Below the pieces are notes generated by a model. The model was not told the DNA's origin. It saw only the letters and a list, made by a program, of their open reading frames with translations, and searched no databases. A stretch of DNA of 64,000 nt. It comes from Hwangdonia seohaensis (GTDB lineage: Bacteria > Bacteroidota > Bacteroidia > Flavobacteriales > Flavobacteriaceae). Location: contig NZ_JAVSCK010000005.1 in NCBI RefSeq assembly GCF_031932625.1, positions 186,001 to 250,000 on the forward strand. The letters run 5' to 3'. Of the stretch, positions 37,814 to 47,102 are shown piece after piece. The translations under genes and the position numbers were made by a program. The number at the start of each line of letters is the position of its first letter. The first letter of the stretch is position 1.

Positions 37814-39142
37814 ATGAACCAAACCACAGAAAAAAACACCAACAAAACATTAGCCTACCTAAAACGTGTTATCCAATACCGCTTAGATAGCGAATACGGG
37901 AACTCCACACCCATACCACCAAAAGCGGTAACCATTGAAGATTCCTTACTTTCAACTTTTATTTCAACCCATAACCTAACCGAAACAGAAACCATAATCC
38001 TGCTTATCGCTTTAGTTCCGCACATATCTCCAAATTTTTTTAACACAATCATTTCAGAATACTTGCCCAAAGGCGGCGAGTTTCCAGAATTTGGCGGTAT
38101 AAAGGGAAAAAATCATCGAGGGATATTACCAACTGGAGAAACCGTGCAATTCATTATAGCGGGTAACGATATAGAAAAACGCAATGCATTGTGTAACCTA
38201 TTTAGCGAAGACCATGTATTTGCCAAAGCTGGCATCCTTTATCTTGACGATGTCCCTAAAGGCGAACCGGTAATGAGCGGTCGGCTGATTATTGAAACCG
38301 AGTTTGTACAGTTACTCACAACAGGCACTGTTTTAAAACCAAAAATGTCCAGCGATTTCCCAGCGCAACGTATCGAGACCGATTTGGTGTGGAAAGATCT
38401 TATCCTTAACAAAAAAACTCTACAACAAATAAAGGAAATAGAAACTTGGCTTCAATATAACGATATTTTGCTTAACGATTGGAACATGAAAAGCCGTATA
38501 AAACCTGGCTATCGTGTTATGTTTCACGGGCCTCCTGGAACTGGTAAAACCTTAACCGCCAATTTACTTGGTAAATATACACAACGCGATGTGTACCGCA
38601 TTGACCTTTCATTGGTAGTCTCAAAATACATTGGTGAAACCGAAAAAAACCTATCCAAACTTTTTGACAAGGCAAAAAGTAAGGATTGGATTCTGTTCTT
38701 TGATGAGGCCGATGCCATCTTCGGGAAACGAACCAACGTGCGCGATGCCCACGACAAATATGCCAACCAAGAGGTTTCGTATTTACTGCAGCGCATCGAA
38801 GCGCATCCGGGGTTGGTAATTTTAGCATCTAATTTTAAAAGCAATATAGATACGGCGTTTACAAGGCGGTTTCAGTCTATGATTGAATTTGAACTGCCAA
38901 CGTCCATCGAGCGTTTGGCTCTTTGGAAAAATAATTTGCCGTCCAAGATTACCGTTGAAAAATCAATGGATTTGGATGAACTTGCCAAAAAATACGAAAT
39001 CACCGGCGCTAATATTGTAAACGTAATCCAATATGCCTGTTTAAAAACCATTTCAGAGGACAATAAATCCATTTTAAAATCGCATATTCTTGAGGGCATA
39101 AAAAAAGAATACCAAAAAGAAGGCAAATCTCTGCACCTGTAA
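37814..39142 (+). CDS. AAA+ ATPase, Afp15/Pvc15-like
   Basis: The 442-residue protein has Walker A GPPGTGKT (from residue 239), Walker B ILFFDEADAIFG (Asp297, Glu298), sensor-1 ILASNFKSN and an arginine finger in TAFTRRFQ. It belongs to the ATPase family in every eCIS locus, thought to handle sheath or cargo during assembly. In Afp it lies between genes 14 and 16; here the cargo genes are inserted between tape measure and ATPase. It is the last gene of the structural run. Confidence 0.93.
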   Translation: MNQTTEKNTNKTLAYLKRVIQYRLDSEYGNSTPIPPKAVTIEDSLLSTFISTHNLTETETIILLIALVPHISPNFFNTIISEYLPKGGEFPEFGGIKGKNHRGILPTGETVQFIIAGNDIEKRNALCNLFSEDHVFAKAGILYLDDVPKGEPVMSGRLIIETEFVQLLTTGTVLKPKMSSDFPAQRIETDLVWKDLILNKKTLQQIKEIETWLQYNDILLNDWNMKSRIKPGYRVMFHGPPGTGKTLTANLLGKYTQRDVYRIDLSLVVSKYIGETEKNLSKLFDKAKSKDWILFFDEADAIFGKRTNVRDAHDKYANQEVSYLLQRIEAHPGLVILASNFKSNIDTAFTRRFQSMIEFELPTSIERLALWKNNLPSKITVEKSMDLDELAKKYEITGANIVNVIQYACLKTISEDNKSILKSHILEGIKKEYQKEGKSLHL

Positions 39143-39157
39143 TTTTTTATTATAATA

Positions 39158-39189
39158 TTTGTTCAAGTAGTTGTAAGTCAGTATATTTA
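39158..39189 (+). promoter_or_regulatory. Candidate promoter upstream of the PAS-LuxR gene
   Basis: TTTG at 39158-39161 and TATATTTA at 39182-39189 are separated by 20 bases, close to the Bacteroidota TTTG-N19/20-TAnnTTTG pattern. It would leave a leader of about 175 bases before 39372. The rest of the 229-base gap shows nothing clear. Confidence 0.3.
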
Positions 39190-39371
39190 CACTCATGTTT
39201 GGGTTGGTTTTTGGAGAATTTTACAGACTAGCTTTTCAAAACATGAAATTTCTCTCAACTTTATTTTAGATTTCCCTATAAATCTACAAATTATTACAAC
39301 TGATTTAATAGCTTAAAAATTAAGAATGCTTTGTTTTTTCAAAGCCATTTGCTAGTTGTAAATTTAATTTT

Positions 39372-40058
39372 ATGAGCCCTAAAGGTAACCATACCGCACT
39401 TAATCGTTTTAGTAATAAATCTGACCAATGTAAAATTTCAGATTTAACCAAAGCCTGCGATTGCCTTGATAATTTACAGATAGCGATTTATCAACTTAAT
39501 ATTGAAAAGTTCATTTACAGTAATTTGGCTTTAAAAAGAATTTTAGGAAACCACGCTACTGAAATTATAAATAAGAGTTGGGATTATTGGTTTGATATGG
39601 TGAGTGATGACGAAGTTTTGTCGGTGAAAAATAAAGTAAATAACTTTTTCTCAATGCCTTACATCAATGCACCTTATGTTTTAAAGTATCATATTATAAA
39701 TGAAAACGGCAAAAGAATTTTGTTAAGACATGAATTATTACTTCATTATTTGGAAGGTAATGTTTTAGCTATCAATTATTTTTTTGATATCACCGAAAAG
39801 GAAAAAATTGAGGATTACTTTAAGCTAGCCAATAATACAGCTAAAGATACTTATGAAAAAAAGAACTTGATTTCGCCAAGGGAAGAAGAGGTGTTAAAAC
39901 TGGTAGCCGATGGATTTTCGTCTAAGCAAATTGCCGATAAGCTTTTTATAAGCAATCATACGGCCATAACACACCGTAAAAACCTCATTGAAAAGTTTAA
40001 AGTAAAAAATACAGCTCAATTAATTAAAAGGGTGTCAAGAAATATAGAATTATGGTGA
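39372..40058 (+). CDS. PAS-LuxR family transcription regulator
   Basis: The 228-residue protein has an N-terminal PAS-like sensor domain at about 30-150 (FIYSNLALKRILGNHATEII, WDYWFDMVSDDEVLSVKNKV, VLAINYFFDITEKEKIE). A C-terminal GerE/LuxR helix-turn-helix follows at about 165-222 (SPREEEVLKLVADGFSSKQI ... SNHTAITHRKNLIEKF). No receiver domain is present, so it probably senses a ligand or redox cue directly. Its position right after the eCIS operon, same strand, makes it a candidate local regulator. Confidence 0.85.
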   Translation: MSPKGNHTALNRFSNKSDQCKISDLTKACDCLDNLQIAIYQLNIEKFIYSNLALKRILGNHATEIINKSWDYWFDMVSDDEVLSVKNKVNNFFSMPYINAPYVLKYHIINENGKRILLRHELLLHYLEGNVLAINYFFDITEKEKIEDYFKLANNTAKDTYEKKNLISPREEEVLKLVADGFSSKQIADKLFISNHTAITHRKNLIEKFKVKNTAQLIKRVSRNIELW

Positions 40059-40100
40059 TTTACCCTTCAAAAGATTAACTAAATTCTAATTCAAAAAATT

Positions 40101-40231
40101 GAGGCTATCCAAAAAGTCAATGTCCATTCTAAATATCGCATTGAGCGCAGTCGAAATGCTTTGGTTTTCAGAATATTAAAAATGATATTATGCTCAGTTT
40201 GACACGGGACAATCACTTTTCAGACAACCTC
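40101..40231 (+). repeat. Degenerate TIR-bounded intergenic repeat (MITE-like)
   Basis: The ends GAGGCTATCCAAAAAGT (40101-40117) and ACTTTTCAGACAACCTC (40215-40231) are inverted copies, differing mostly by transitions. Between them is a CATTGAGCGCAGTCGAAATG core (from about 40139), resembling a sequence dispersed through many flavobacterial genomes. It fills the gap between the convergent LuxR and amylase genes and could also end transcription from both sides. Confidence 0.6.
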
Positions 40232-40245
40232 ATTAAAACTTGAAA

Positions 40246-41904
40246 TCATTTAGCTTTTTCCAACAACACGATATCGTAAGTTGTGTTTAATGTTATCACA
40301 CCTTTATTTACTGTTGCGGTTTTACCACTGTAAGCATCGTATAAAATATCCGCGTCTTTAAAAACTTTAGAAACCTCTAAAACTTTTTTACCCTTTGGCA
40401 AATCTAAACCGATAACGACCAAATCGATAAAATTATCTTTTGAAAAACTTCTGCTAAACAAATAAGGTGTTTTCGAAATCATTTGATGATTTCCTGCGCC
40501 CACAGCGGGATGATTTGCTCTAAATTGTCCTAATTTTTGCCAATGATATATAATGTTTTTGGTTTCGGAATCTTTTTCAATAGCCGTCCAATTCATATTA
40601 GAACGCAACGTGGCATCGCCCACTGTACCTTCAATGATCAATGAACGTGCCGATTCATCGCCGTAGTATATTTGAGATGTTCCCGGGGCAAGTAGCAGTT
40701 TTGTTGCTGTTTCGAAAGGTTTGTTGCGAGCAGCATCAAAAGGTTGCCCGTCATCGTGCGACGACAAATAGTTTACCGTGCCGTATCCTTTTAAATCGTT
40801 ATTTAAGTAGTTTGAATAATTAGCAAACAAGGTTTCGTAATCTTGTTGTGAAGCATTCCATTTGAATTGAAAATTGATGAGACTTTGAAAAGCATGATCA
40901 AAATAATCTACTTTTTTATCTCCAAAATCGAAGTATTTTCCTGTATTAATGCCGTAATTATAAACCTCGCCCAATAAATAAAATTTATTATCATCTAAAA
41001 TATTATCGGGATTTTGCTTTTTGAATGCCGCGAACGCATAGTCGCATTGGGTTTTAAATTCTTGCCATACATATTCCTCAACATGCTTAACCGTATCGAC
41101 CCGATAACCATCAATTCCAAATTCCGTGATGTAATCGGTCAACCATTTCATGATGTAAAATCGAGGCGCTCTCGGGTATCCCGTTCTTGTAAAAAAGGCA
41201 TCGAGTTCAGCTATTTCCTGTTCGTAGCGACCTTCTGATTTCCATTTTTTAACCAGTTGTGGTGGCAGTTCAACGGCATCATTGCTTTCTGTTTTTATAT
41301 CCGGAAGATTTTCTACTAGGGTACAGGTTATGGTATTTTTGTAGCTATCGTAAGTACAATTAGGCTCGGTGCGCACCCAACTTGATGGCCAAACAGGGTC
41401 TTTTTCAGTAACAGGTCCGGTGTGATTGATAACGGCATCCAATAAAATCCGGATACCATTTTTATGGGCGACTTGCACCAGTTTTTTTAAATCTTCCTTG
41501 GTCCCGAAATTGGGGTCGATGGCAGTCCAGTCTTTAGTCCAATAGCCATGAAAGCCATAGGTAGCACCAGTACCTTCGTCTGTTCCACCATGAATTTGTT
41601 CTACAATTGGCGTCATCCAAATGGCATTAACGCCTAAATTGGTAAAATAGCCAGATTCGATTTTTTGAGTAATGCCTTTTAAATCGCCACCTTCAAATCC
41701 GCGAAGTTTGCCCGTTTGCTTTGTTCTGTTAAAATTAATATCGTTGGATGCATCGCCATTGTTAAACCGATCGGTTAAAAGAAAATATATGTTTGCCGAT
41801 TCCCAAACAAATGGCGTTTTCACTTTTTCTTTTAATGTGTTTTCTTTTGAATTGTTACAATTAAAAAAAACAAAAAAGGATATTAAGATTAATACATACT
41901 TCAT
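40246..41904 (-). CDS. GH13 alpha-amylase lipoprotein
   Basis: The 552-residue protein has a lipobox (FFVFFN-C, Cys16). Its GH13 barrel has the four conserved regions: DAVINH, GYRVDTVKH (nucleophile Asp270), LLGEVYN (acid/base Glu313) and LSSHDD (Asp384). GFHGYWTKDWTAIDPNFG is the first substrate loop. It should cut alpha-1,4 bonds of starch or maltodextrin at the cell surface or periplasm. It is the last gene of the leftward starch set; the C-terminal domain is a short beta-sandwich. Confidence 0.92.
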   Translation of the reverse strand: MKYVLILISFFVFFNCNNSKENTLKEKVKTPFVWESANIYFLLTDRFNNGDASNDINFNRTKQTGKLRGFEGGDLKGITQKIESGYFTNLGVNAIWMTPIVEQIHGGTDEGTGATYGFHGYWTKDWTAIDPNFGTKEDLKKLVQVAHKNGIRILLDAVINHTGPVTEKDPVWPSSWVRTEPNCTYDSYKNTITCTLVENLPDIKTESNDAVELPPQLVKKWKSEGRYEQEIAELDAFFTRTGYPRAPRFYIMKWLTDYITEFGIDGYRVDTVKHVEEYVWQEFKTQCDYAFAAFKKQNPDNILDDNKFYLLGEVYNYGINTGKYFDFGDKKVDYFDHAFQSLINFQFKWNASQQDYETLFANYSNYLNNDLKGYGTVNYLSSHDDGQPFDAARNKPFETATKLLLAPGTSQIYYGDESARSLIIEGTVGDATLRSNMNWTAIEKDSETKNIIYHWQKLGQFRANHPAVGAGNHQMISKTPYLFSRSFSKDNFIDLVVIGLDLPKGKKVLEVSKVFKDADILYDAYSGKTATVNKGVITLNTTYDIVLLEKAK

Positions 41905-41942
41905 TTTGTTTGCGTTTTTAAAACCTCGAAGGTCTGATTAAC

Positions 41943-43823
41943 TTATTTGATTTTTAATATGAAAGATTCCAAAGCATTTACATTTATATTAATGGTGGCG
42001 TGGTCTTCTTCAATCATTAAATTTCTTGAAAACTGATTGTATAACTGGTCTTCAACTTTGTAATTGGCTTCGCTCAAATTCCACGATTCAATGATGTTTT
42101 TTGGAATTTTTAAGTTGAAGGAATGGCTGCTTTTGGTATCAAAATTTGAAATTATAATGAGTTTTTCAGTAGCGCTCCAACGCACAAATGATAGGACTTT
42201 GTCGTTATATCCAGAAGTGTGCTTTCTGTTGTACCAATGAATATCTTCATACTTATCGGTAAGAGCCGAACTGGTAATGGTAAAGTTTAATAAGCGCTTA
42301 TAAAAATCCCGTAATGCTTTTTCTTCATCAGTTAATTGCCCGCCATCAAATTGTTTGTTGTTCATCCAGCGTTGGTGTGCCGGTACGCCGATATAATCGA
42401 AAATCGAGGTACGTGAAGGTTTGCCAAATCCAGCATCTTCAGAGCCATCTTCTCCCACTTCCTGTCCAAAATAAATCATGGTTGGCGAGGTGCTAATGGT
42501 AGCGGAAACCACCATGGCAGGCTTGCCTTTTTCGGCACTTCCAGCAAAACCTGGACTTGCAATACGCTGCTCATCATGATTTTCAAGAAAGTGAAGCATT
42601 TGGTGTTCGATATCTTTTAAATCATCAATTATGGGTGGGATATGATCTGTTTTACCTCGCCCTTGCATCACGCTTTTTATGGTATCGTATAATTGGACTT
42701 TGTCGTATAAATAATCCATTTTCCCTTTATGAATATAAGCTCTATAAAGTGTGGGATTATAAACTTCGGCCAATAGAAAAGCATTGGGTTTTTTCATTTT
42801 TATTGCCGAATTCATGTAGCTCCAAAATTCAACCGGTACCATTTCAGCCATGTCGTAACGAAAACCATCAACACCCATATCGATCCAATACAATGCAATG
42901 TTTTTGAATTTTGTCCACGAATTCGGCACCGTTTTATCTTGCCAAAACTGAAAGTGTTTTTTATAATCTTCATTTTCAAACCCATTGGGAAGGGTGTCAA
43001 AATCTTTTCTTCCATCGGGGCTAACGCCATAATTGATTTTTACGGTTTCGTACCAATCGTTCATTTTGGGTTGCGATAATCGAGACCCGTTACCTGTCCA
43101 TTTTGCAGGAACTTCATCAAACTCACCATCTTCCAATGGATGTGTTTCGTCGCCTAATGGCGAATAACCGTGCTCCCAATTGGGAACTTTAAAAGCTTCG
43201 TTTGTGTTGTAATAAAAATTATTATTTACATGATAAACAACGGATTTATCGTCGGATGCACCAAAATCCTCCACACCTTTTGGATTGGTTAAACTTTGGT
43301 AATTACGAGCCACATGATTGGGTACAATATCAATAATCACCTTTAAACCAGCGTTATGGGAACGTTTAATTAGGGCTTTAAATTCTTCTAATCTGTGCTG
43401 TGGGTTTTCGGCTAAATCTGGATTAACATTGTAGTAATCCTTTACGGCATAAGGCGAACCTGCTCTCCCTTTTACAACGTCGGGATCGTCATTTGAAATG
43501 CCATATTCGGTGTAGTCTGTAATCACACCATGGTGCGGTACGCCTGTGTACCAAATATGTGTTACGCCCAAATCCTTTATTTCGCGGAGTGCTTTGTCTG
43601 TAAAATCGTTGAATTTGCCAACACCGTTTTCTTCAATCGTTCCCCAAGGTTTGTTGGTTGTATTTGTGTTTCCAAACAAACGTGTAAATACTTGATAGAC
43701 GACTTTTTTACTTTTTAACCCTTTTTTGTTTGTTGTTGATTCTGCAACTTGGTTAGCTTCTTTTTTACATCCCATTACTATCGAAAAAAGGAGCATTATA
43801 ATAAATATATTTTGCTTACTCAT
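41943..43823 (-). CDS. GH13 alpha-amylase-family lipoprotein
   Basis: The 626-residue product has a lipobox (SIVMG-C, Cys19). Its GH13 motifs are IDIVPNHVARN, GFRYDMAEM (Asp324), LLAEVYNP (Glu353) and FLENHDEQR (Asp417). It is less similar to the first amylase than expected for a recent duplicate and has a long loop between regions I and II. It acts on alpha-glucans; exact specificity (alpha-amylase, maltogenic or glucanotransferase) cannot be read. It lies 38 bases upstream of the other amylase. Confidence 0.9.
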   Translation of the reverse strand: MSKQNIFIIMLLFSIVMGCKKEANQVAESTTNKKGLKSKKVVYQVFTRLFGNTNTTNKPWGTIEENGVGKFNDFTDKALREIKDLGVTHIWYTGVPHHGVITDYTEYGISNDDPDVVKGRAGSPYAVKDYYNVNPDLAENPQHRLEEFKALIKRSHNAGLKVIIDIVPNHVARNYQSLTNPKGVEDFGASDDKSVVYHVNNNFYYNTNEAFKVPNWEHGYSPLGDETHPLEDGEFDEVPAKWTGNGSRLSQPKMNDWYETVKINYGVSPDGRKDFDTLPNGFENEDYKKHFQFWQDKTVPNSWTKFKNIALYWIDMGVDGFRYDMAEMVPVEFWSYMNSAIKMKKPNAFLLAEVYNPTLYRAYIHKGKMDYLYDKVQLYDTIKSVMQGRGKTDHIPPIIDDLKDIEHQMLHFLENHDEQRIASPGFAGSAEKGKPAMVVSATISTSPTMIYFGQEVGEDGSEDAGFGKPSRTSIFDYIGVPAHQRWMNNKQFDGGQLTDEEKALRDFYKRLLNFTITSSALTDKYEDIHWYNRKHTSGYNDKVLSFVRWSATEKLIIISNFDTKSSHSFNLKIPKNIIESWNLSEANYKVEDQLYNQFSRNLMIEEDHATININVNALESFILKIK

Positions 43824-43892
43824 GCTGCTCTTTTTAATTTTTTTATTGATTTATTTCTTTTAAATTGTTCCATATTAATAAGCATAAATTGG

Positions 43893-45062
43893 TTATTCGT
43901 TAACAAACAACCAAGAAACAGCTTGCTTAAATTCGGTTTTCCAAAACGATTCGCTGTGCGTTCCATTTGGCACTATTTTTTTATGGATATGCTCTGGTAA
44001 AAATCCGTTGGACTGCATCAGTTCAACCATTTTATTGGTGCCATTTACCATTTCTTCGCCTTCTTTTTCCCCAACTAAATAATAGAACTTTGAATGGTTT
44101 GGTTGCTCTTTTGTAAACTGAAAACTAGTTTCGGCATACCAAAACGATGGGGAAAATACAGCGGCTTTTCCAAATATATCGGGCCTTTTTACTGCTGCGT
44201 AATGCGCAAACAAACCGCCCATTGATGATCCGGAAATACCCGTATTTTTGTTATCGGTTTTGGTTCGGTAAACGCGGTCGATTTCTGGTTTTAAGTGGTT
44301 TACCAAAAACTCTAGATACTGTTCACCTTCGCCTTTGCCATACTTTTTATTGTCCCAGGCTGAATATTCATTTATGCGTTTATCTCCACCGTGGTCAATA
44401 GCTACAACTATAAGTCCAAACCCAGTTTCATCAAATATTTCATTTAAGGTTTCATCGGCTTCCCATTCGCCACTGTACGAGGTTTTTTCATCAAACACAT
44501 TTTGGCCGTCTTGCATGTACAAAACAGGATAACGTGCTTTGGCCGATTGGTAATTTGGTGGTAAATACACGCTTATTTTCCGCTTTCGTTGCAGTTGTGG
44601 TATTTCAAAATTTTCAGCGAAAACATGCACGTTTTTGGACGCTGTAGATGCTTTGCTTTTTTGATTTGGATGACTCCAATTAACAATATTTACTAAAACC
44701 GTATCCCTGGTTTTTATAAAAGAATGGGTTCGGTTTTCTATGGGATTACCGTTGATTTTACACTCTACTTTGTCCCAATGTCCTAATGTGAATTTATAGC
44801 TTATAGTTTTAGCTTTTTTTGTAATGCTTATACTATATTGATTGTTTTTTTTATGGAGTTTGAATGGTGCTTTGCCACCAGACCAACCTTCGAAATCACC
44901 AGAAATGTAAATATCGTCATCAAAATTGTGAGCTTCTGGCAGGTCGTTAATTACAAACGTAACAACCGCTTTATCCGATAGCACCGTATCATCTTGTTTT
45001 TTCTTATTTGAACAAGACAAAAATGCCATGCTTAAAAATAGGACGATAAGTTGCTTTTTCAT
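43893..45062 (-). CDS. Lipoprotein esterase-family hydrolase with N-terminal starch-binding-like domain
   Basis: The 389-residue protein has a lipobox (MAFLS-C, Cys17). A carbohydrate-binding beta-domain follows at about 32-128 with IYISGDFEGWSGG and KFTLGHWDKVECKINGNPIE, in the style of CBM20/CBM48. The rest is an alpha/beta-hydrolase of the putative esterase (EstD/Fes) family with GSSMGG (Ser280), catalytic His369 in PNGTHSESFW and VYLPPNY. It may remove acyl groups from a substituted glucan or act on another ester. The binding domain ties it to starch. Confidence 0.8.
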   Translation of the reverse strand: MKKQLIVLFLSMAFLSCSNKKKQDDTVLSDKAVVTFVINDLPEAHNFDDDIYISGDFEGWSGGKAPFKLHKKNNQYSISITKKAKTISYKFTLGHWDKVECKINGNPIENRTHSFIKTRDTVLVNIVNWSHPNQKSKASTASKNVHVFAENFEIPQLQRKRKISVYLPPNYQSAKARYPVLYMQDGQNVFDEKTSYSGEWEADETLNEIFDETGFGLIVVAIDHGGDKRINEYSAWDNKKYGKGEGEQYLEFLVNHLKPEIDRVYRTKTDNKNTGISGSSMGGLFAHYAAVKRPDIFGKAAVFSPSFWYAETSFQFTKEQPNHSKFYYLVGEKEGEEMVNGTNKMVELMQSNGFLPEHIHKKIVPNGTHSESFWKTEFKQAVSWLFVNE

Positions 45063-45082
45063 TCTTTATTTCTCTCAGACCC

Positions 45083-45115
45083 AGACCTGTCAGGTTTTTA
45101 AAACCTAACAGGTCT
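45083..45115. repeat. Intergenic palindrome, probable hairpin/terminator
   Basis: AGACCTGTCAGGTTTT (45083-45098) pairs with AAAACCTAACAGGTCT (45100-45115) with one mismatch, and T runs follow. It lies between the SusA-like gene and the esterase gene on the - strand. A half-similar TTTTTAAAACCTcgaAGGTCT lies at 41915-41935. It is likely a member of a dispersed intergenic family, and may limit read-through. Confidence 0.55.
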
Positions 45116-45119
45116 TTTA

Positions 45120-47096
45120 TTATAATTTTGTACTTAAAATGGTGCTTCCTTTTTCATTCAATAAAAGACTGTCTTTCCATACTACTTTAGCATCCGTAAT
45201 AACATTAACCAAGGTTTTTTCCGTTAAACCCATTTCCTCAAATCTGTGTAAATCCAATTGTGTTGGTTCTTCATTTTTATTTAAAATATGCACTACAGTT
45301 TCATCTTCAAAAACCCTGAACATCACATATACGCCTTGTTCCGGAGCAAAATGAATGGTTTTCCCCTCGTGGATGGCTTTACTATGTTTTCTGTAATTCA
45401 ACATGTTTTTAAGGAACAATTGCATGTCCTTTTGCTCATCAGTTAGCCCTTCGCCTGTAAAGGCATTAACGGTATCGTTTGCCCAACCGCCAGGGAAATC
45501 GGAACGGATTAAACCGTGGTCTCCGGGGTTATCAAAATCGTGCATTAGTATTTCCGTACCGTAATAAATCTGAGGGATTCTTGGTAAAGTCAGCACATAG
45601 CTTAAAGCCATTTTGGTATTTGTAACATCGCCTTTTAGCTGTGTAAAAATGCGACTCATATCGTGATTGTCTGAGAAAATCATAAAATCTTGTGGGTTGG
45701 CATAATGAAAATCGTTAGCCAAACCTTCATATATTTTAACGAAGCCTGTGTCCCATGATTCCTCTTCATTTAAAGCTTCAACAATTAATCGTTGCATGGG
45801 GAAATCCATCGGGGATTTTAAATTCGATTTGTAACCATCCCTATTATTAGCACCATCTTGCCAATATCCAACTATTAATGGATTTAAACTCCACTCTTCG
45901 CCAACAATGTTAAAGTTTGGGTATTCGTGCATGATTGCACCCGCCCATGTACTCATAAAATGTTTATCGGGATAAGGATAGGTGTCTTGACGAATACCGC
46001 CTAAGTTTACAGTTTCAATCCACCAAATACTGTTTTGAATGGTGTATTTAGCCATAAACGGGTTGCGTTGATTCAAGTCTGGCATCGCCGAGACAAACCA
46101 ACCCACATTCATGTTTTTTTTGTCTTTTTTTGAGGCATACATATCTTGGTTTACGGTTCGCCTATGATTGGTGGTAATACTTTTGTCGCCGCTCCAATCA
46201 TCTCTATTTTTTTCATAGTTTTCTTGATAATTTATCCAATCTTTAAAAGGTAAATCTTTCATCCACCAGTGTTCCAAACCACAATGATTGGCGACTTGGT
46301 CCATGATTAATTTCATGCCTTTTTCAGACATTTTTGAGGACAAGGTTTTATAATCTTCCAAGGTGCCGTAGCGCGGATCGACCTGATAATAATCGGTAAT
46401 GGCATATCCATGGTATGAGCCTTGAAACATATCATTGGTTAATAACGGACAGGACCAAATGGCTGTAAATCCTAAATCGTCAATATAATTTAAGTGGTTT
46501 ATAATGCCTTGAATATCTCCGCCGTGGCGTGCATAATCATCGGTTCTGTCAATGGTTGTTTCGCGCAAGGTTTTGTTGTTATCGTTCGTAGGATTTCCGT
46601 TTGAAAATCTATCGGGAGTAATCAAATAAATGGCATCACTACTGTTAAACCCTACATAATCTTCAGGATTTTTTTCTCTGGATTTAAGCTCATAAGTATA
46701 AACCAAATCGTCATGGTTTTCTTGTTTAAAAGCGATATTGAATTTGCCTGCTTTTGTGGTTTCAGAAATATTCAAATCTATAAACAGATAATTTGGGCTA
46801 TCTGCTTGATTCACCTTTTCAATAGAAACGCCGTGATAAGAAATCTCTGGAGTCCATTTTGAAATATTAGGATGATGCACCAAAAGTTGTAATGATGAAT
46901 CCTTAAAGCCTACCCACCAATTAATAGGCTCAATGCGGTTAATATCGTGCTTTTCAATTATTGAATTGTTTTTATCAACCTCATTTTCAGTCATATTACT
47001 TTCTTTTTTACAAGATAAATTTAAGCTAAATACACATAGCAACCCAACTGTTATGGCATAGATATTAGTCATTTTATTTTTAAGATAGTAGCCCAT
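45120..47096 (-). CDS. susA: SusA-like neopullulanase/cyclomaltodextrinase (GH13)
   Basis: The 658-residue protein has a lipobox-like SLNLS-C (Cys29) and an N-terminal cyclomaltodextrinase-N type beta domain (about 50-140, INWWVGFKDSSLQLLVHH). The GH13 barrel has MDQVANHCG, GGIRQDTYPYPDK (Asp371), IVGEEWS (Glu400) and FSDNHDMSR (Asp479). The Gln before the nucleophile and Pro after it are typical of the SusA subfamily. It should degrade imported malto-oligosaccharides in the periplasm. An in-frame ATG 8 codons later is an equally plausible start. Confidence 0.9.
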   Translation of the reverse strand: MGYYLKNKMTNIYAITVGLLCVFSLNLSCKKESNMTENEVDKNNSIIEKHDINRIEPINWWVGFKDSSLQLLVHHPNISKWTPEISYHGVSIEKVNQADSPNYLFIDLNISETTKAGKFNIAFKQENHDDLVYTYELKSREKNPEDYVGFNSSDAIYLITPDRFSNGNPTNDNNKTLRETTIDRTDDYARHGGDIQGIINHLNYIDDLGFTAIWSCPLLTNDMFQGSYHGYAITDYYQVDPRYGTLEDYKTLSSKMSEKGMKLIMDQVANHCGLEHWWMKDLPFKDWINYQENYEKNRDDWSGDKSITTNHRRTVNQDMYASKKDKKNMNVGWFVSAMPDLNQRNPFMAKYTIQNSIWWIETVNLGGIRQDTYPYPDKHFMSTWAGAIMHEYPNFNIVGEEWSLNPLIVGYWQDGANNRDGYKSNLKSPMDFPMQRLIVEALNEEESWDTGFVKIYEGLANDFHYANPQDFMIFSDNHDMSRIFTQLKGDVTNTKMALSYVLTLPRIPQIYYGTEILMHDFDNPGDHGLIRSDFPGGWANDTVNAFTGEGLTDEQKDMQLFLKNMLNYRKHSKAIHEGKTIHFAPEQGVYVMFRVFEDETVVHILNKNEEPTQLDLHRFEEMGLTEKTLVNVITDAKVVWKDSLLLNEKGSTILSTKL

Positions 47097-47102
47097 GAGA
47101 AT

